Below, one piece after another: positions 10,058 to 18,827 of a DNA stretch of 64,000 bases (position 1 is its first letter; each line of letters starts with the position of its first letter). Source of the DNA: Palsa-506 sp963786975 (GTDB lineage Bacteria > Actinomycetota > Actinomycetes > Streptosporangiales > Streptosporangiaceae); the NCBI GenBank assembly GCA_963786975.1, contig CAWBBE010000006.1, positions 186,001 through 250,000 of the forward strand, written 5' to 3'. Under the pieces are notes generated by a model. The model searched no databases. It was not told the DNA's origin and saw only the letters and a program-made list of their open reading frames with translations. The position numbers and the translations under genes are program-made.

Positions 10058-11107
10058 TCAGCAGGACGGGACGTTCCGGCCCGCCTTCAGCGCCCGGAGA
10101 TCCCTGACCGCGCCGCTGAGCGTGCTGACCTTGATCAGCCGCATCCCGGCCGGGACGGCACCGGCGGTATCCGGGCAGTTGGCGGCGGGAGTGAGGAAGA
10201 CGGTGGCCCCGGCGGCCCGGGCTCCGGCCATCTTCTGCTGAATCCCGCCGATCGGATCCACCGTGCCGTTCGCCTCGATCTCGCCGGTACCGGCGATGAA
10301 CTTGCCGGCGGTCAGGTTCATCGGGGTGAGCTTGTCGACGATGCCGAGCGCGAACATCAGGCCGGCGCTCGGCCCGCCGATGTTCTTGACATTGATCTTC
10401 ACGGCGAACGGGAACAGGTAGCTCTCCTGGACGTTCACCCCGATAACGGCCTGGCCCTGCACCTTGGTGCTCACCAGCCGGACCCGGTGCTGCTCGCCTT
10501 TCCTGACGAAGGTGATCTCCACCGGCAGGCCCGGCCGGCGGGCCTTGATCAGCGCCCCCGCGTCCGCCCGGCAGGTTACCTGCCTGCCGTTGACCGCGGT
10601 GATGACATCGCCGGCCCGCAGCACGCCGTGGGCCGGCATGCCCGGCTCGGTGGCCGCGATGGAGTCGATGGTCCTGAACTTGACCCCCAGCTGGCACAGC
10701 GCGGCCGCGGCCGCGGTCTGCTGGGAGTTCACCATTTCCTCGGTGTCCTGCTTGGTCACCTGCTGCTGAGACTGGCCGGGCGTGAAGATTTCCTGCTCCG
10801 GGACCACCGCCTCGTGCGGGCTCAGCCAGGCGCGCAGGGCGGCGAAGATGTTGAACGCGCTGCCCGGTCCGCCGATGAAGGACACCGTCACCATGTTCAG
10901 GTGCCCGCTGGTCGGATAGGTGCGATGCCCGGATATCTCGATCATCGGGTGGTTGCCGGTTTTCCCGAGCGTGTTGAGCGTCGGACCGGGTGTGAGCGCC
11001 ACGTAGGGCACCGGCGCCACGGCTGCCACCACGAGCGCCACGACCACGCCTGCCGCGGCCACGATCAGCGTCGCGAACCGGCGGGATCCCGCGGGGAGCC
11101 TAGGCAC
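10058..11107 (-). CDS. YlbL-type Lon-like protease with PDZ domain
   Basis: A 349-residue membrane-anchored serine protease. An N-terminal helix (residues ~12-32) is followed by PYVALTPGPTLNTLGK, a PDZ domain (~140-205, GVLRAGDVITAVNGR) and a Lon-type S16 proteolytic domain. The Ser-Lys dyad is visible as Ser247 in GGPSAGLMFALGI and Lys292 in GGIQQKMAGARAAGA. Related proteins (Rv3194c, Bacillus YlbL) degrade membrane-associated substrates. GTG 11107 overlaps the moaE stop by 8 bases, so translation of the two is probably coupled. This is a conserved partner of the UPF0182 gene downstream. Confidence 0.92.
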   Translation of the reverse strand: MPRLPAGSRRFATLIVAAAGVVVALVVAAVAPVPYVALTPGPTLNTLGKTGNHPMIEISGHRTYPTSGHLNMVTVSFIGGPGSAFNIFAALRAWLSPHEAVVPEQEIFTPGQSQQQVTKQDTEEMVNSQQTAAAAALCQLGVKFRTIDSIAATEPGMPAHGVLRAGDVITAVNGRQVTCRADAGALIKARRPGLPVEITFVRKGEQHRVRLVSTKVQGQAVIGVNVQESYLFPFAVKINVKNIGGPSAGLMFALGIVDKLTPMNLTAGKFIAGTGEIEANGTVDPIGGIQQKMAGARAAGATVFLTPAANCPDTAGAVPAGMRLIKVSTLSGAVRDLRALKAGRNVPSC

Positions 11108-11522
11108 TGTTCACCCACTCGCTTCCGCCGTCGCCGAATTCCTGGTGCTTCCAGATCGGCACGGTCGCCTTAAGCTCGTCGATCAGCGCCCGGCAGGCGT
11201 CCAGGGCCTCGCCGCGGTGCGCGCAGGACACCGCCACCACCACGGCTATCTCGCCGACGTCCAGTTGCCCGGTGCGGTGCACCGCGGCGAGGGCATGGAC
11301 GTCGAAGCCGGCCGCGACCTTCTCCGCCACCCGGCGCAGCTCCGCCGCGGCGGACGGATGCGCGCTGTAAGACAGCCGGACGACGCCGCGGCCATGATCA
11401 TGGTCCCGGACCACGCCGGTGAACAGCGCGATCCCGCCGGCCGCGGGATGCCTGACGGCACCCAGCACCTCGTCGACAGACAGCGGCTCGTCTCTCAGCT
11501 CGGCCAGCCTGATCACGGTCAC
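11100..11522 (-). CDS. moaE: Molybdopterin synthase catalytic subunit MoaE
   Basis: A 140-residue protein. MoaE takes sulfur from thiocarboxylated MoaD and converts precursor Z (cPMP) to molybdopterin. GGIALFTGVVRDHD near the N-terminus, AVHRTGQLDVGEIAVVVAVS and DELKATVPIWKHQEF with the conserved lysines (118 and 125) are typical. Length is normal. The 8-base overlap with the protease gene suggests a shared transcript. No moaD is adjacent in the window. Confidence 0.94.
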   Translation of the reverse strand: MTVIRLAELRDEPLSVDEVLGAVRHPAAGGIALFTGVVRDHDHGRGVVRLSYSAHPSAAAELRRVAEKVAAGFDVHALAAVHRTGQLDVGEIAVVVAVSCAHRGEALDACRALIDELKATVPIWKHQEFGDGGSEWVNSA

Positions 11523-11607
11523 GGTGCAAAGTTACCCGGCGGGCGGGGCCGCCCGGTCACCTGGCGGCCGGCCCGGGTGGCCAGGCCGCCCGGCCAGGCC
11601 GGCCGGG

Positions 11608-12649
11608 TCAGGTCGCCCGCCGGCGCCGCCTGGCCCGGCGCACGATCTCCGCGGTACCGATCACCGCCACGGTGGCGCCGGCGGCCGCGATCGTCGCGTC
11701 CTTCTTGGCGAGACGGCGCCCGGCAACGGCGAGCCGGCCGGCCCGCTGCTCAAGCAGGACGCCGAAGGCCGTCGCGTTGTCGAACTGCGGCCGCCAGCCC
11801 GCGTCCCGCAGGGTCTTGCACTCGACCACCCACGGATAAACGACGAAATGCAGGTCGGTGACCGGCGCCGGGGTAATGCCGGCCCGGTGCAGCCGCTGCA
11901 CGGTGCCGAACGTCAGCCCGGCGGGCAGCTCGATCCTGCGCAGCCCGGAGAGCTCTTCAAGCTGTTCGGATTCCAGCCACCCGTCGCAGCCTGCCGCGAA
12001 CTCGCCGCTGACCAGGCCGGCCGCGGCCAGTTCCAGCGCGGAAACCAGGTCGTCGGTGTGGCAGAACTGCCAGCGGGGCGCGCAGCCCTTGACCGTCAGC
12101 AGCCGGGGCGCCTCGAAATGCCTGGTTACCAGCGTGTCCACGCCGTCGCCGACCAGCGCGGCGGGACGTACCACGGTGATGGCCATGCCCAGGTGGGTCC
12201 GGGCGGATCGACGGGCAAGCTGCTCGATCTCCAGCATGTCCCCGACTACGCTGCCGTCATGATCGGCACCGAGCGGCGCCGCCTCGTCCAGCGGTACCGG
12301 GTTGTCCGGCCGGGCGCCGTATACCATCGCGCTGGTCACCAGGACGACCCGGCCGACCCGGCTGGCCGCCGCGGCGGTCAGCACGGTCTGGGCGCCGCGG
12401 ACGTTGAAGGCCCGCCGCGCCCGGTAGTCGGAGTCCGGCGCCAGGTCCAGGTCCGTGTGCACGACCACGTCGACACCGGTCAGGCGGCCGGCCAGCGCCG
12501 GGTCGCGCACGTCGACGACGCGCCAGGTGCACGCCGGTCACGTCGCCCCGGTGATCGTCGATGGCGACTACCCGGCCGATCCGGGCCGACGCGGCCAGCC
12601 GGACCGTGAGCGCATGACCGAGCCCGCGCGCGGCACCGGTGACGGCCAC
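11608..12649 (-). pseudogene. NAD-dependent epimerase/SDR protein, one frameshift as sequenced
   Basis: The 5' frame from GTG 12649 begins MAVTGAARGLGHALTVRL, a Rossmann dinucleotide motif. Near 12520 (after GDVTGVH) the frame must move one base to read WRVVDVRDPALAGRLTGVDV, then LVTSAMVYGARPDNPVPLDE (Tyr of the extended-SDR type) and QFCHTDDLVSALELA. The product would be about 346 residues, an extended SDR or NAD-dependent epimerase with a basic C-terminal tail (RRARRRRRAT). It is divergent from the metalloprotease gene. Substrate not predictable. Confidence 0.8.
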
Positions 12650-12824
12650 GACGGGCCCGCGGCCGCGCGCCGCCGGGCCGGCCGCCGCGCGGCCAGGGCC
12701 GCTGCCGGGCCGTCTGCACGGCTCAGCCGACGGCGAACCTCGCCCTCTCGGTTACTCACCGTGCGGCACTCCCGGATAACGTGGCGGACGTGACACTTCA
12801 CATCCTGCCTGAGAGGCCGCCACG

Positions 12825-14254
12825 ATGACTGATCCTCCCTTCGGCTTCGGCCCGCCCGGCGGTTTCGGCGGATCCCGGCGACCCGGGCAGCGGGCCACCG
12901 GGGCCCGGTGGCCCGCTCGGGCCCGGCGGGCCGCTCGGTGACCCGCAGCAGTTCGCGGACGCCCTGCGGCAGTTCGCCGACCTGATGTCCTGGCAGGGCG
13001 GCCCGGTCAACTGGGACCTGGCCAAGAACGTGGCCCGGCAGACGGTTGCCGCCAAGGGCGATCCCGAGCGTGCTGCGATGTCGAGCGGCAGCAAGGTCAT
13101 CGACGCTATCCGCGTCGCCGATCTCTGGCTGGAAGACGTCACCAGCTTCCCCACCGGGATCCGCGCCGCTGCAGGCCTGGAGCCGCTCGGAGTGGGTGGA
13201 GGCGACCCTGCCGGTCTGGTCCAAGCTCTGCGACCCGATCGCGGCCCGGGCGGTCGATGCGATGGGCGGGCTGCTCACCGAGGACCCCGGAGGAGCTTGG
13301 CGGCGAGCTGCCGCCGGAGCTGCGGTCCGCGATGTCGTCGATGTCCGGCGGCATGGCCGGGCTCGGCGCGCTGGGCGGCCTCGGCGAGATGATGCGCAGA
13401 ATCGGCGGGATGATGGTCGGCGGCCAGACCGGCGCGGCCATCGGCGCGCTTGCCCAGGAGGTCGTCAGCTCGACCGACGTCGGACTGCCGATCGGCCCGG
13501 AAGGCACTGCGGCGCTGCTGCCGGCCGGGGTAGCCGACTTCGGCGCGGGACTGTCGGTAAGCCAGGACGAGGTCCGGCTGTTCCTGGCGCTGCGCGAGGC
13601 CGCGCACCACCGGCTGTTCGCGCACGTGCCGTGGCTGCGCGCCCGGCTGCTCGGCGCCGTCGAGGACTACGCGCGAGGAATCACGGTGGACACGTCCGCG
13701 CTGCGCGACGCGATGCCGCAGATCGACCCGGCGAATCCGGAGGCGCTGAACGAGGCACTGGCCGGGGCCGCGCTGTTCCAGCCGGAGGACACCGAGCAGC
13801 AGAAGGCCGCGCTGGCCCGGCTGGAGACCGTGCTGGCCCTGGTCGAAGGCTGGGTCGCGACGGTGGTCGACGCGGTGGCCAGCCACCCGGCTGCCGCAGG
13901 CCAGTGCGCTCGGCGAGGCGATCAGGCGGCGCCGGGCCACCGGCGGCCCGGCCGAGCGGACCTTCGCCACGCTGGTCGGCCTCGAGCTGCGGCCGCGCAG
14001 GCTCCGGGAGGCCGCGGCGATCTGGCGGCGGTCTCACCGATACCCGCGGCGTGCAGGGCCGGGACGCCGTCTGGGCGCATCCTGATCTGCTGCCGACCGC
14101 GGAGGATTTCGACGACCCGGAAGGATTCGTGACCGGCCGTCCCGAGCTGGATATCTCCGATCTGGAGGCGGACAGTCCCGGGTCCGGCCCGGGGCCAGAC
14201 GCAGCGCCAGGCGGCGACGAAGGCGGCCCGCAGCCGGGAGACGGCACGCCCTGA
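12825..14254 (+). pseudogene. DUF2342 zinc-dependent metalloprotease family, five frame breaks
   Basis: ATG 12825 starts MTDPPFGFGPPGGFGGS. Conserved sequence continues across frames: PQQFADALRQFADLMSWQGG and VNWDLAKNVARQ; then SEWVEATLPVWSKLCDPIA; then EELGGELPPELRSAMSS, MMVGGQTGAAIGALAQEV and LALREAAHHRLFAHVPWLR (the putative metal-binding histidines); then ASALGEAIRRRRATGG; then LTDTRGVQGRDAVWAHPDLLPTAEDF. Breaks lie near 12870, 13175, 13290, 13890 and 14030, mostly in C or G runs. Corrected, it is a full-length Rv3195-like protein, once tied by annotation to F420 biosynthesis; real function unclear. Five breaks in 1.4 kb with conserved coding between them favours base-calling error. Confidence 0.85.
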
Positions 14255-14341
14255 AGCGACTTGCGGCAGCGGAGGACTTGCGCCGGGCGAGGCTTGCCCA
14301 AGTGCTAGTGGTCGGAGTGGGTTTCGGGGTAGGTTCCGGCT

Positions 14342-15094
14342 ATGTCAGCTATGTCACCGTTAGGAAACCAGCGTCTCCTGGCTCAGCCCGGCGAGCGGTT
14401 CGACACCGAATTATTCGAGCGCCGCATCAGGGAATACGCCGATTCGCGCCCCGGGGAAATCCAGATTCTCGAGGCCGGATGCGGACGGCGGTGGAGCCTT
14501 GATCTCACCGGCGTCGGTTTCCACGTTACCGGGATCGACATAAATGCCGATGCCATGCGCATGCGGCTCACCCAAACCGGTGACCTCGATACGGCGATTG
14601 TCGGCGACCTGCGCGAGACCAGCCTGCCGGCCAGTTCCTACGACATCGTGTTTTCCTCCTTCGTGCTCGAGCATGTCGCCGGAGCCGAGCAGGTGCTCGA
14701 CCGGCTGGTCCCGGCGATCCGGCCGGGCGGGCTGCTGCTAGTCCGGATCCCTGACCGCGACTCGATCTACGGTTTCGTCACCAGGCACAGCCCGTACTGG
14801 CTGCGGGTCCAGTACAAGCGGCGGATCAAGGGCGTGAAGCTGGCGGGCACCGCGGGCCGCGGGCCATTCCCGCCGGTCTACGACAAGGTGGTGTCGTGGC
14901 GCGGGATGACCGCATATTGCCGGGAGCACGGCCTGGAGATCGTCGATGCCTACTCGTCCAATTTCTATCTCCATGCGCTGGGCAGGTTCGCCGGGCTTGC
15001 CGACCGCTGCCTGCGGTCGCTAGCACGAGTTTCCGGTGGCCGCCTGGCTGGCGATCACAACAACCTCGCCTTGGTGATCCGCGCGCCCGGCTAG
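14342..15094 (+). CDS. Class I SAM-dependent methyltransferase
   Basis: A 250-residue Rossmann-type methyltransferase. Motif I is ILEAGCGRRWSLDL (residues ~42-55), the acidic ribose-binding position is in VTGIDINADAM, and SYDIVFSSFVLEHV plus IRPGGLLLVRIPD form motifs II-III. The C-terminal part (VSWRGMTAYCREHGLEIV) resembles small-molecule or sugar methyltransferases. Starts are at ATG 14342 or 14351. It lies between the metalloprotease and TOMM-like genes, where mycobacteria have no such gene (from memory), so it may be a lineage insertion. Substrate unknown. Confidence 0.85.
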   Translation: MSAMSPLGNQRLLAQPGERFDTELFERRIREYADSRPGEIQILEAGCGRRWSLDLTGVGFHVTGIDINADAMRMRLTQTGDLDTAIVGDLRETSLPASSYDIVFSSFVLEHVAGAEQVLDRLVPAIRPGGLLLVRIPDRDSIYGFVTRHSPYWLRVQYKRRIKGVKLAGTAGRGPFPPVYDKVVSWRGMTAYCREHGLEIVDAYSSNFYLHALGRFAGLADRCLRSLARVSGGRLAGDHNNLALVIRAPG

Positions 15095-15145
15095 CGCCCG
15101 CCGCGCCGGGCGGGACTGTCGGCATGGCCTGTCAGGCTCCGGTAT

Positions 15146-16123
15146 GTGAGGCCAGCGCTCAAACTAGGGCTTATCCCGGTATGGCGGGATCGCGATACCC
15201 TGCAGGTCGGCATTGACCCGCGCCGGGCCGTGGCGCTTACCGGGATGAGCGAGGCAGGCTGCGTGATCAGCTTGCTCGACGGCAGCCGGGACCGAGCCCA
15301 GGTGATCGCGGCGGCCGGCCAGCGGGGCGTGCCGGCGCAGCTGGCTGAGCGGGTGCTCACCCTGCTCGCGGCGGGCGGCGCTCTGGACGACTTTCCCGCC
15401 GGGACCTACCGGGCGCTGCCCCGGCAGTTACGGACTCAGTTGGCCCCTGAGCTAGCCGCGGCGTCCCTCGCGCACGGCGACGGCGATGGCGGGGCACGGG
15501 TCCTGGCCCGGCGTCGAGCGGCATATGTCGGCGTCTATGGTGGCGGGCGGCTCGGGCCGGCCATCGCCGATCTGCTGGCCGCGTCCGGAATCGGCGAGCT
15601 AGCCGTCCAGGATGGCACCAGCCGGGCGGCCGGCCGGCCGTCTGCCCGGGCGGGCCGGAAACCGGGCCCGGCGCTGACCCCGATGACCCGGCCCGAGCTG
15701 GCCGTGCTCACCGGAACCCCGGACCGCGACCTGGTGACCTGGCTGATGCGCGACCGGATCCCGCACCTGGCCGCCTCGGCCGCCGAGGCCATCGGCGTGG
15801 TCGGCCCCTTGGTGCTGCCAGCCAGGTCGGCGTGCCTGCGCTGCCTTGATCTGGCCAGAACCGACCGCGATCCGGCCTGGCCGCTGATCCTGGCCCAGCT
15901 GGCGGGCCTGCCGTCCGATCCGCCTGCTTGCGACGCCGCCCTGGCCGCGGCGGTAGCTGCCCAGGCGACCGCTCAGGCGCTAACCTTCATCGACCGGCCG
16001 GACCGCTGGATCGGGCCGGTGACCAACGGAACGCTTGAGCTCGTTCTCCCGTCGTGGCAGTGGCGGCGGCGCACCTGGCTGCCGCACCCGGACTGCGCAT
16101 GTGGCAGGCGTGCCCTGGCATAG
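15146..16123 (+). CDS. TOMM leader-binding/ThiF-like protein (Rv3196-like)
   Basis: A 325-residue protein starting at GTG 15146. The N-terminal ~100 residues (VWRDRDTLQVGIDPRRAVAL, winged-helix-like RRE region) and the E1/ThiF-like middle (YVGVYGGGRLGPAIADLLA) match proteins annotated as TOMM precursor leader-peptide-binding or cyclodehydratase-like. CLRC (about residues 231-234) and a terminal CAC likely form a zinc site. No azole-forming dehydrogenase, YcaO or precursor peptide is nearby. Its fixed place before the ABC1 kinase in actinobacteria suggests a housekeeping role rather than RiPP synthesis. It ends 6 bases before the kinase start. Confidence 0.75.
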   Translation: MRPALKLGLIPVWRDRDTLQVGIDPRRAVALTGMSEAGCVISLLDGSRDRAQVIAAAGQRGVPAQLAERVLTLLAAGGALDDFPAGTYRALPRQLRTQLAPELAAASLAHGDGDGGARVLARRRAAYVGVYGGGRLGPAIADLLAASGIGELAVQDGTSRAAGRPSARAGRKPGPALTPMTRPELAVLTGTPDRDLVTWLMRDRIPHLAASAAEAIGVVGPLVLPARSACLRCLDLARTDRDPAWPLILAQLAGLPSDPPACDAALAAAVAAQATAQALTFIDRPDRWIGPVTNGTLELVLPSWQWRRRTWLPHPDCACGRRALA

Positions 16124-16129
16124 CAGAGA

Positions 16130-17854
16130 ATGGAGATCATGAACGATCTGCCCCGCACGGCTGTCACCCGCACGGCAAAACTGGCCACGCTGCCGTTCGG
16201 CCTGGCAGGCCGTACCGCGCTGGGGATCGGCAAACGGCTGGGCGGGCGCCCGGCCGAGCTGGTAGCCCAGGAAATTCAGCAGCGCACGGCAGAACAGATC
16301 TTCAAGGTCCTTGGCGAGCTCAAGGGCGGTGCGATGAAGCTCGGGCAGGCGCTGTCGATATTCGAGGCCGCGCTGCCACCGGAGATTGCCGGCCCGTACC
16401 GGGCTACCCTGGCCAGGCTGCAGGAATCAGCGCCGCCGCTGCCCGCGCGGACCGTGCACAAGGTGCTCGCCACCGACATGGGCGAGGACTGGCTGGACAA
16501 TTTCGCTGAGTTCGACGACAAGCCGGCCGCTGCGGCGTCGATCGGCCAGGTGCACCGGGCCATCTGGCGGGACGGGCGGCCGGTAGCCGTCAAGATCCAG
16601 TATCCGGGTGCGGGCAAGGCGCTGATCAGCGATTTCAACCAGCTGAGCCGCGTCGCCCGGCTGTTCAGCGTACTCATGCCTGGCCTGGACACCAAGCCGC
16701 TGCTTGATGAGCTGCAGAGCAGGGTGGCAGAGGAACTCGACTACCGGCTGGAAGCCGCCTCCCAGGAGGCGTTCGCCGAAGCGTACGAAGGTGACCCGGA
16801 CGTGTACGTGCCGCACGTCGTCGCCGCCACTGATCATGTGCTCGTCAGCGAATGGATGGACGGCACCCCGCTGGCCCGGATCATCGCCGGCGGCACGCAG
16901 GCCGAGCGGGACCGGGCGGGCGTGCTGCTTGTCCGCTTCCTGTTCTCGGGACCAGCCCGGGTCGGCCTGCTGCACGCGGATCCGCACCCGGGCAACTTCC
17001 GGCTGCTCGCGGACGGCCGGCTTGGCGTGCTCGACTTCGGCGCGGTGGACCGGCTGCCCGGCGGGTTCCCGCCATTCTTCGGCAGGCTGCTGCGGCTCAT
17101 GCACGAAAACGGTGATCTCGAAGAGGTGGAGGACGAACTCCGGTCGCACGGATTCCTCCGTCCGGGCGTCAGCGTGGACCTGGCGGCGCTGCACGCGTTC
17201 CTGGCTCCGATGGCCGAGCCGTCCAAGGTCGAGTCATTCCGGTTCAGCCGTGAGTGGCTGCGCAGCGAGGCGGCGAGGGTCTCGGACATGCGCTCATCCA
17301 ACGTTGCGCGGCGGCTCAACCTGCCGCCTTCCTACGTGCTGATCCACCGGGTGTCGACGGCCGGCATAGGCGTGCTCTGCCAGCTCGAATGCGAGGGACC
17401 GTTCCGGGCGGAGGTACTCAAGTGGATGCCGGGCTATACGGACCAGCCTCCGCTGGCTCCGCCTCAGCCCGCCCGCAGCCAGCCGGCCAGGCCAGTACCG
17501 CCGGCATCCCCGGCCGAGCCAGGCCGCCCGGCCGAGCCGGCGCACGCAGCCGAGCCAGACCGCCCGGCCGAGCCAGCGCACGCAGCCGAGCCAGACCGCC
17601 CGGCCGAGCCAGCCCGTGCAGCTAAATTCGTGGTTCCAGTGAGGCCTGCGGACCGGGCCGAATCGGCCCGTCCGGCCGAGCTGGCGCACCCAGCCGAGCC
17701 GGCCCGGCCAATCGAACTGGCGCACCCAGCCGAGCCGGCCCGTCCGATCGAGGTGGCGCACCCGGCCGAGGCGGCGCATCCAGCGAAACGTGTGTTATCA
17801 GTGCAGCCCCTGCACAGTGCCGTGCAGAGTGCGGTGGCTCCGGGCCCCGGCTGA
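16130..17854 (+). CDS. ABC1/UbiB-like atypical kinase with repeat-rich tail
   Basis: A 574-residue protein; ATG 16130, with ATG 16139 as an alternative. The ABC1/ADCK domain occupies residues ~1-440: LKGGAMKLGQALSIFE, the Ala-rich loop KPAAAASIGQVHRAIW, VAVKIQYPG (ATP-binding Lys), LLHADPHPGNFRLLADG and LGVLDFGAVDRLP (metal-binding Asp). After ~residue 445 the tail is nearly pure Pro/Ala/Glu/His/Arg repeats such as PAEPAHAAEPDR and HPAEPARPIE. Most relatives end soon after the kinase domain, so the tail is unusual. Related Rv3197 is reported to bind ATP and support macrolide tolerance with whiB7 (from memory). The stop codon lies in a hairpin loop. Confidence 0.9.
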   Translation: MEIMNDLPRTAVTRTAKLATLPFGLAGRTALGIGKRLGGRPAELVAQEIQQRTAEQIFKVLGELKGGAMKLGQALSIFEAALPPEIAGPYRATLARLQESAPPLPARTVHKVLATDMGEDWLDNFAEFDDKPAAAASIGQVHRAIWRDGRPVAVKIQYPGAGKALISDFNQLSRVARLFSVLMPGLDTKPLLDELQSRVAEELDYRLEAASQEAFAEAYEGDPDVYVPHVVAATDHVLVSEWMDGTPLARIIAGGTQAERDRAGVLLVRFLFSGPARVGLLHADPHPGNFRLLADGRLGVLDFGAVDRLPGGFPPFFGRLLRLMHENGDLEEVEDELRSHGFLRPGVSVDLAALHAFLAPMAEPSKVESFRFSREWLRSEAARVSDMRSSNVARRLNLPPSYVLIHRVSTAGIGVLCQLECEGPFRAEVLKWMPGYTDQPPLAPPQPARSQPARPVPPASPAEPGRPAEPAHAAEPDRPAEPAHAAEPDRPAEPARAAKFVVPVRPADRAESARPAELAHPAEPARPIELAHPAEPARPIEVAHPAEAAHPAKRVLSVQPLHSAVQSAVAPGPG

Positions 17855-17868
17855 GCCGGGGCCCGGAG
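17838..17868. terminator. GC-rich hairpin spanning the ABC1 kinase stop codon
   Basis: A perfect 13-base inverted repeat, CTCCGGGCCCCGG and its complement, separated by CTGAG. The TGA stop of the ABC1 gene (17852-17854) starts inside the loop. It lies between convergent genes and has no T tract, so it would be an intrinsic-like, possibly bidirectional, terminator of the actinobacterial type. Confidence 0.55.
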
Positions 17869-17882
17869 TGCTAACTCAGCGG

Positions 17883-18080
17883 TCAGGAGTCCAGCTGCAA
17901 CGCCAGCTCGGCGCGCAGCCGCATGGCTTCGCAATGCGCGCGAGCCAGATCCCGCCGGGCTCGGTCCGCCCGCCGGGACGCCTTGTTAAGGGCGCGCACC
18001 CGCCGGACCTGACTATGGGTCTGGGCCGTTTCCAGCAATCCTCGCTGCCGCTCTAGCGCTACTTCATGCGCGTGATACAT
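17883..18080 (-). CDS. Small basic coiled-coil protein, unknown
   Basis: A 65-residue protein beginning MYHAHEVALERQRGLLET; the frame stays open upstream to 18128, which would add 16 residues. It is rich in Arg/Ala/Leu with heptad-like spacing (RALNKASRRADRARRDLARA), so one or two helices or a coiled coil are likely. I do not recognise a family. It lies downstream of whiB7 on the same strand and converges on the ABC1 kinase gene. The lack of a strong ribosome site makes the start uncertain. Confidence 0.5.
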   Translation of the reverse strand: MYHAHEVALERQRGLLETAQTHSQVRRVRALNKASRRADRARRDLARAHCEAMRLRAELALQLDS

Positions 18081-18219
18081 CCGGTACACCACCGTTCTCG
18101 TTCCTGCCCAGCGACGGACTGGGCACATCTTCGTGCTTGCTCGGTCTGCGGCCGGGCCGCGGCCGGACGCCCGCCGACGGTCGGCCGGACCGCGACCTCA
18201 TGCTCGCCGGGCCGTCAGG

Positions 18220-18690
18220 TCAGGCTGCGACCTCTGTTTTCCGCGGGCGACCGCGCGGCCTCTTGCGCGGCACGATCTCGCCGCGCAAGAAAAGCTCGCC
18301 GCCCCAGACGCCCCAGGGCTCGCTGCGCTCGACCGCGCCGGACAGGCAGGCGATCCGCGCCGCGCAGCCCCGGCAGAGTGCCTTTGCGCACTCCACGTCC
18401 GCCGGTGACTCAGCGAAGAACAGTTCCGGATCGTCCATGCACGGCAGCTCCTGGCCGCTGGCCAGTCCGGACATCGTGACCGGGCTTGCCATTGCCGCGG
18501 CCGCTGCCTGGCCTGTCCCGGCCGGCCGCGGAGCAGGTACCGCCCCAGCCGGCCGGGCAGCCGGAACCGGAAGCGGAGTCCCTGGCTGGGTGGCCAGCGG
18601 GCCCGTCCTGGTGATCGCAGCCGCTCGCGCGGCCGCTGCCTCGAACCCCGCCGGACCTTCCAACACGGCGGTGGTGCCGGGCGATTGCAT
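18220..18690 (-). CDS. whiB7: WhiB7-type iron-sulfur transcriptional activator
   Basis: WhiB7 (WblC) binds the primary sigma factor and switches on intrinsic antibiotic-resistance genes. The 156-residue product has cysteines 84, 106, 109 and 115 in the LPC...ALCRGC...AC arrangement for a [4Fe-4S] cluster (an extra Cys101 is unusual), the turn PWGVWGGELF at 125-134 and the AT-hook RPRGRPRK at 144-151, which is diagnostic of this subfamily. ATG 18690 has AGAGGGG nine bases upstream. The ~80-residue Ala/Pro-rich N-terminus is long; mycobacterial WhiB7 is ~92 residues in total. Its leader region contains a promoter, an upstream ORF and a terminator hairpin, all listed separately. Confidence 0.93.
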   Translation of the reverse strand: MQSPGTTAVLEGPAGFEAAAARAAAITRTGPLATQPGTPLPVPAARPAGAVPAPRPAGTGQAAAAAMASPVTMSGLASGQELPCMDDPELFFAESPADVECAKALCRGCAARIACLSGAVERSEPWGVWGGELFLRGEIVPRKRPRGRPRKTEVAA

Positions 18691-18763
18691 CGGTGCCAAC
18701 CCCTCTCATCTGCTCATCGAAGCGTCTCTCATGCGTCTGACAAAACGGTGGCCTCGCATGACA

Positions 18764-18796
18764 AAGGCCGCGGACCCTTTTCGGGTCCGCGGCCTT
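18764..18796 (-). terminator. whiB7 leader attenuator hairpin
   Basis: A perfect 14-base stem (AAGGCCGCGGACCC with its complement) closed by a GAAAA loop, followed by TTTGTC in the direction of transcription. It lies 22 bases after the stop codon of the upstream ORF and 73 bases before the whiB7 start. This is the position expected for the conditional terminator reported in whiB7/wblC leaders, where ribosome stalling by antibiotics allows read-through. Confidence 0.75.
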
Positions 18797-18809
18797 GAGG
18801 GGGATCAGG

Positions 18810-18827
18810 CCGGTCGTTCTAGACCGG
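18810..18827 (-). promoter_or_regulatory. Second small hairpin at the leader-ORF stop
   Basis: CCGGTC and GACCGG form a 6-base stem around TAGAAC, which includes the TAG stop of the leader ORF. A ribosome terminating or stalling here would disrupt it. Together with the downstream 14-base stem it could be the pausing or alternative structure of the attenuator. Seen in sequence; the role is inferred. Confidence 0.4.

Noticed and set aside
6917..11173. Long plus-strand frames (594 and 687 codons) opposite UPF0182 and YlbL
   Set aside because: Antisense to well-conserved genes, no family resemblance, no ribosome-binding site.
15146..16123. RiPP (azole peptide) biosynthetic cluster
   Set aside because: Only one TOMM-like protein is present, without a precursor or modifying enzymes, in a housekeeping neighbourhood.
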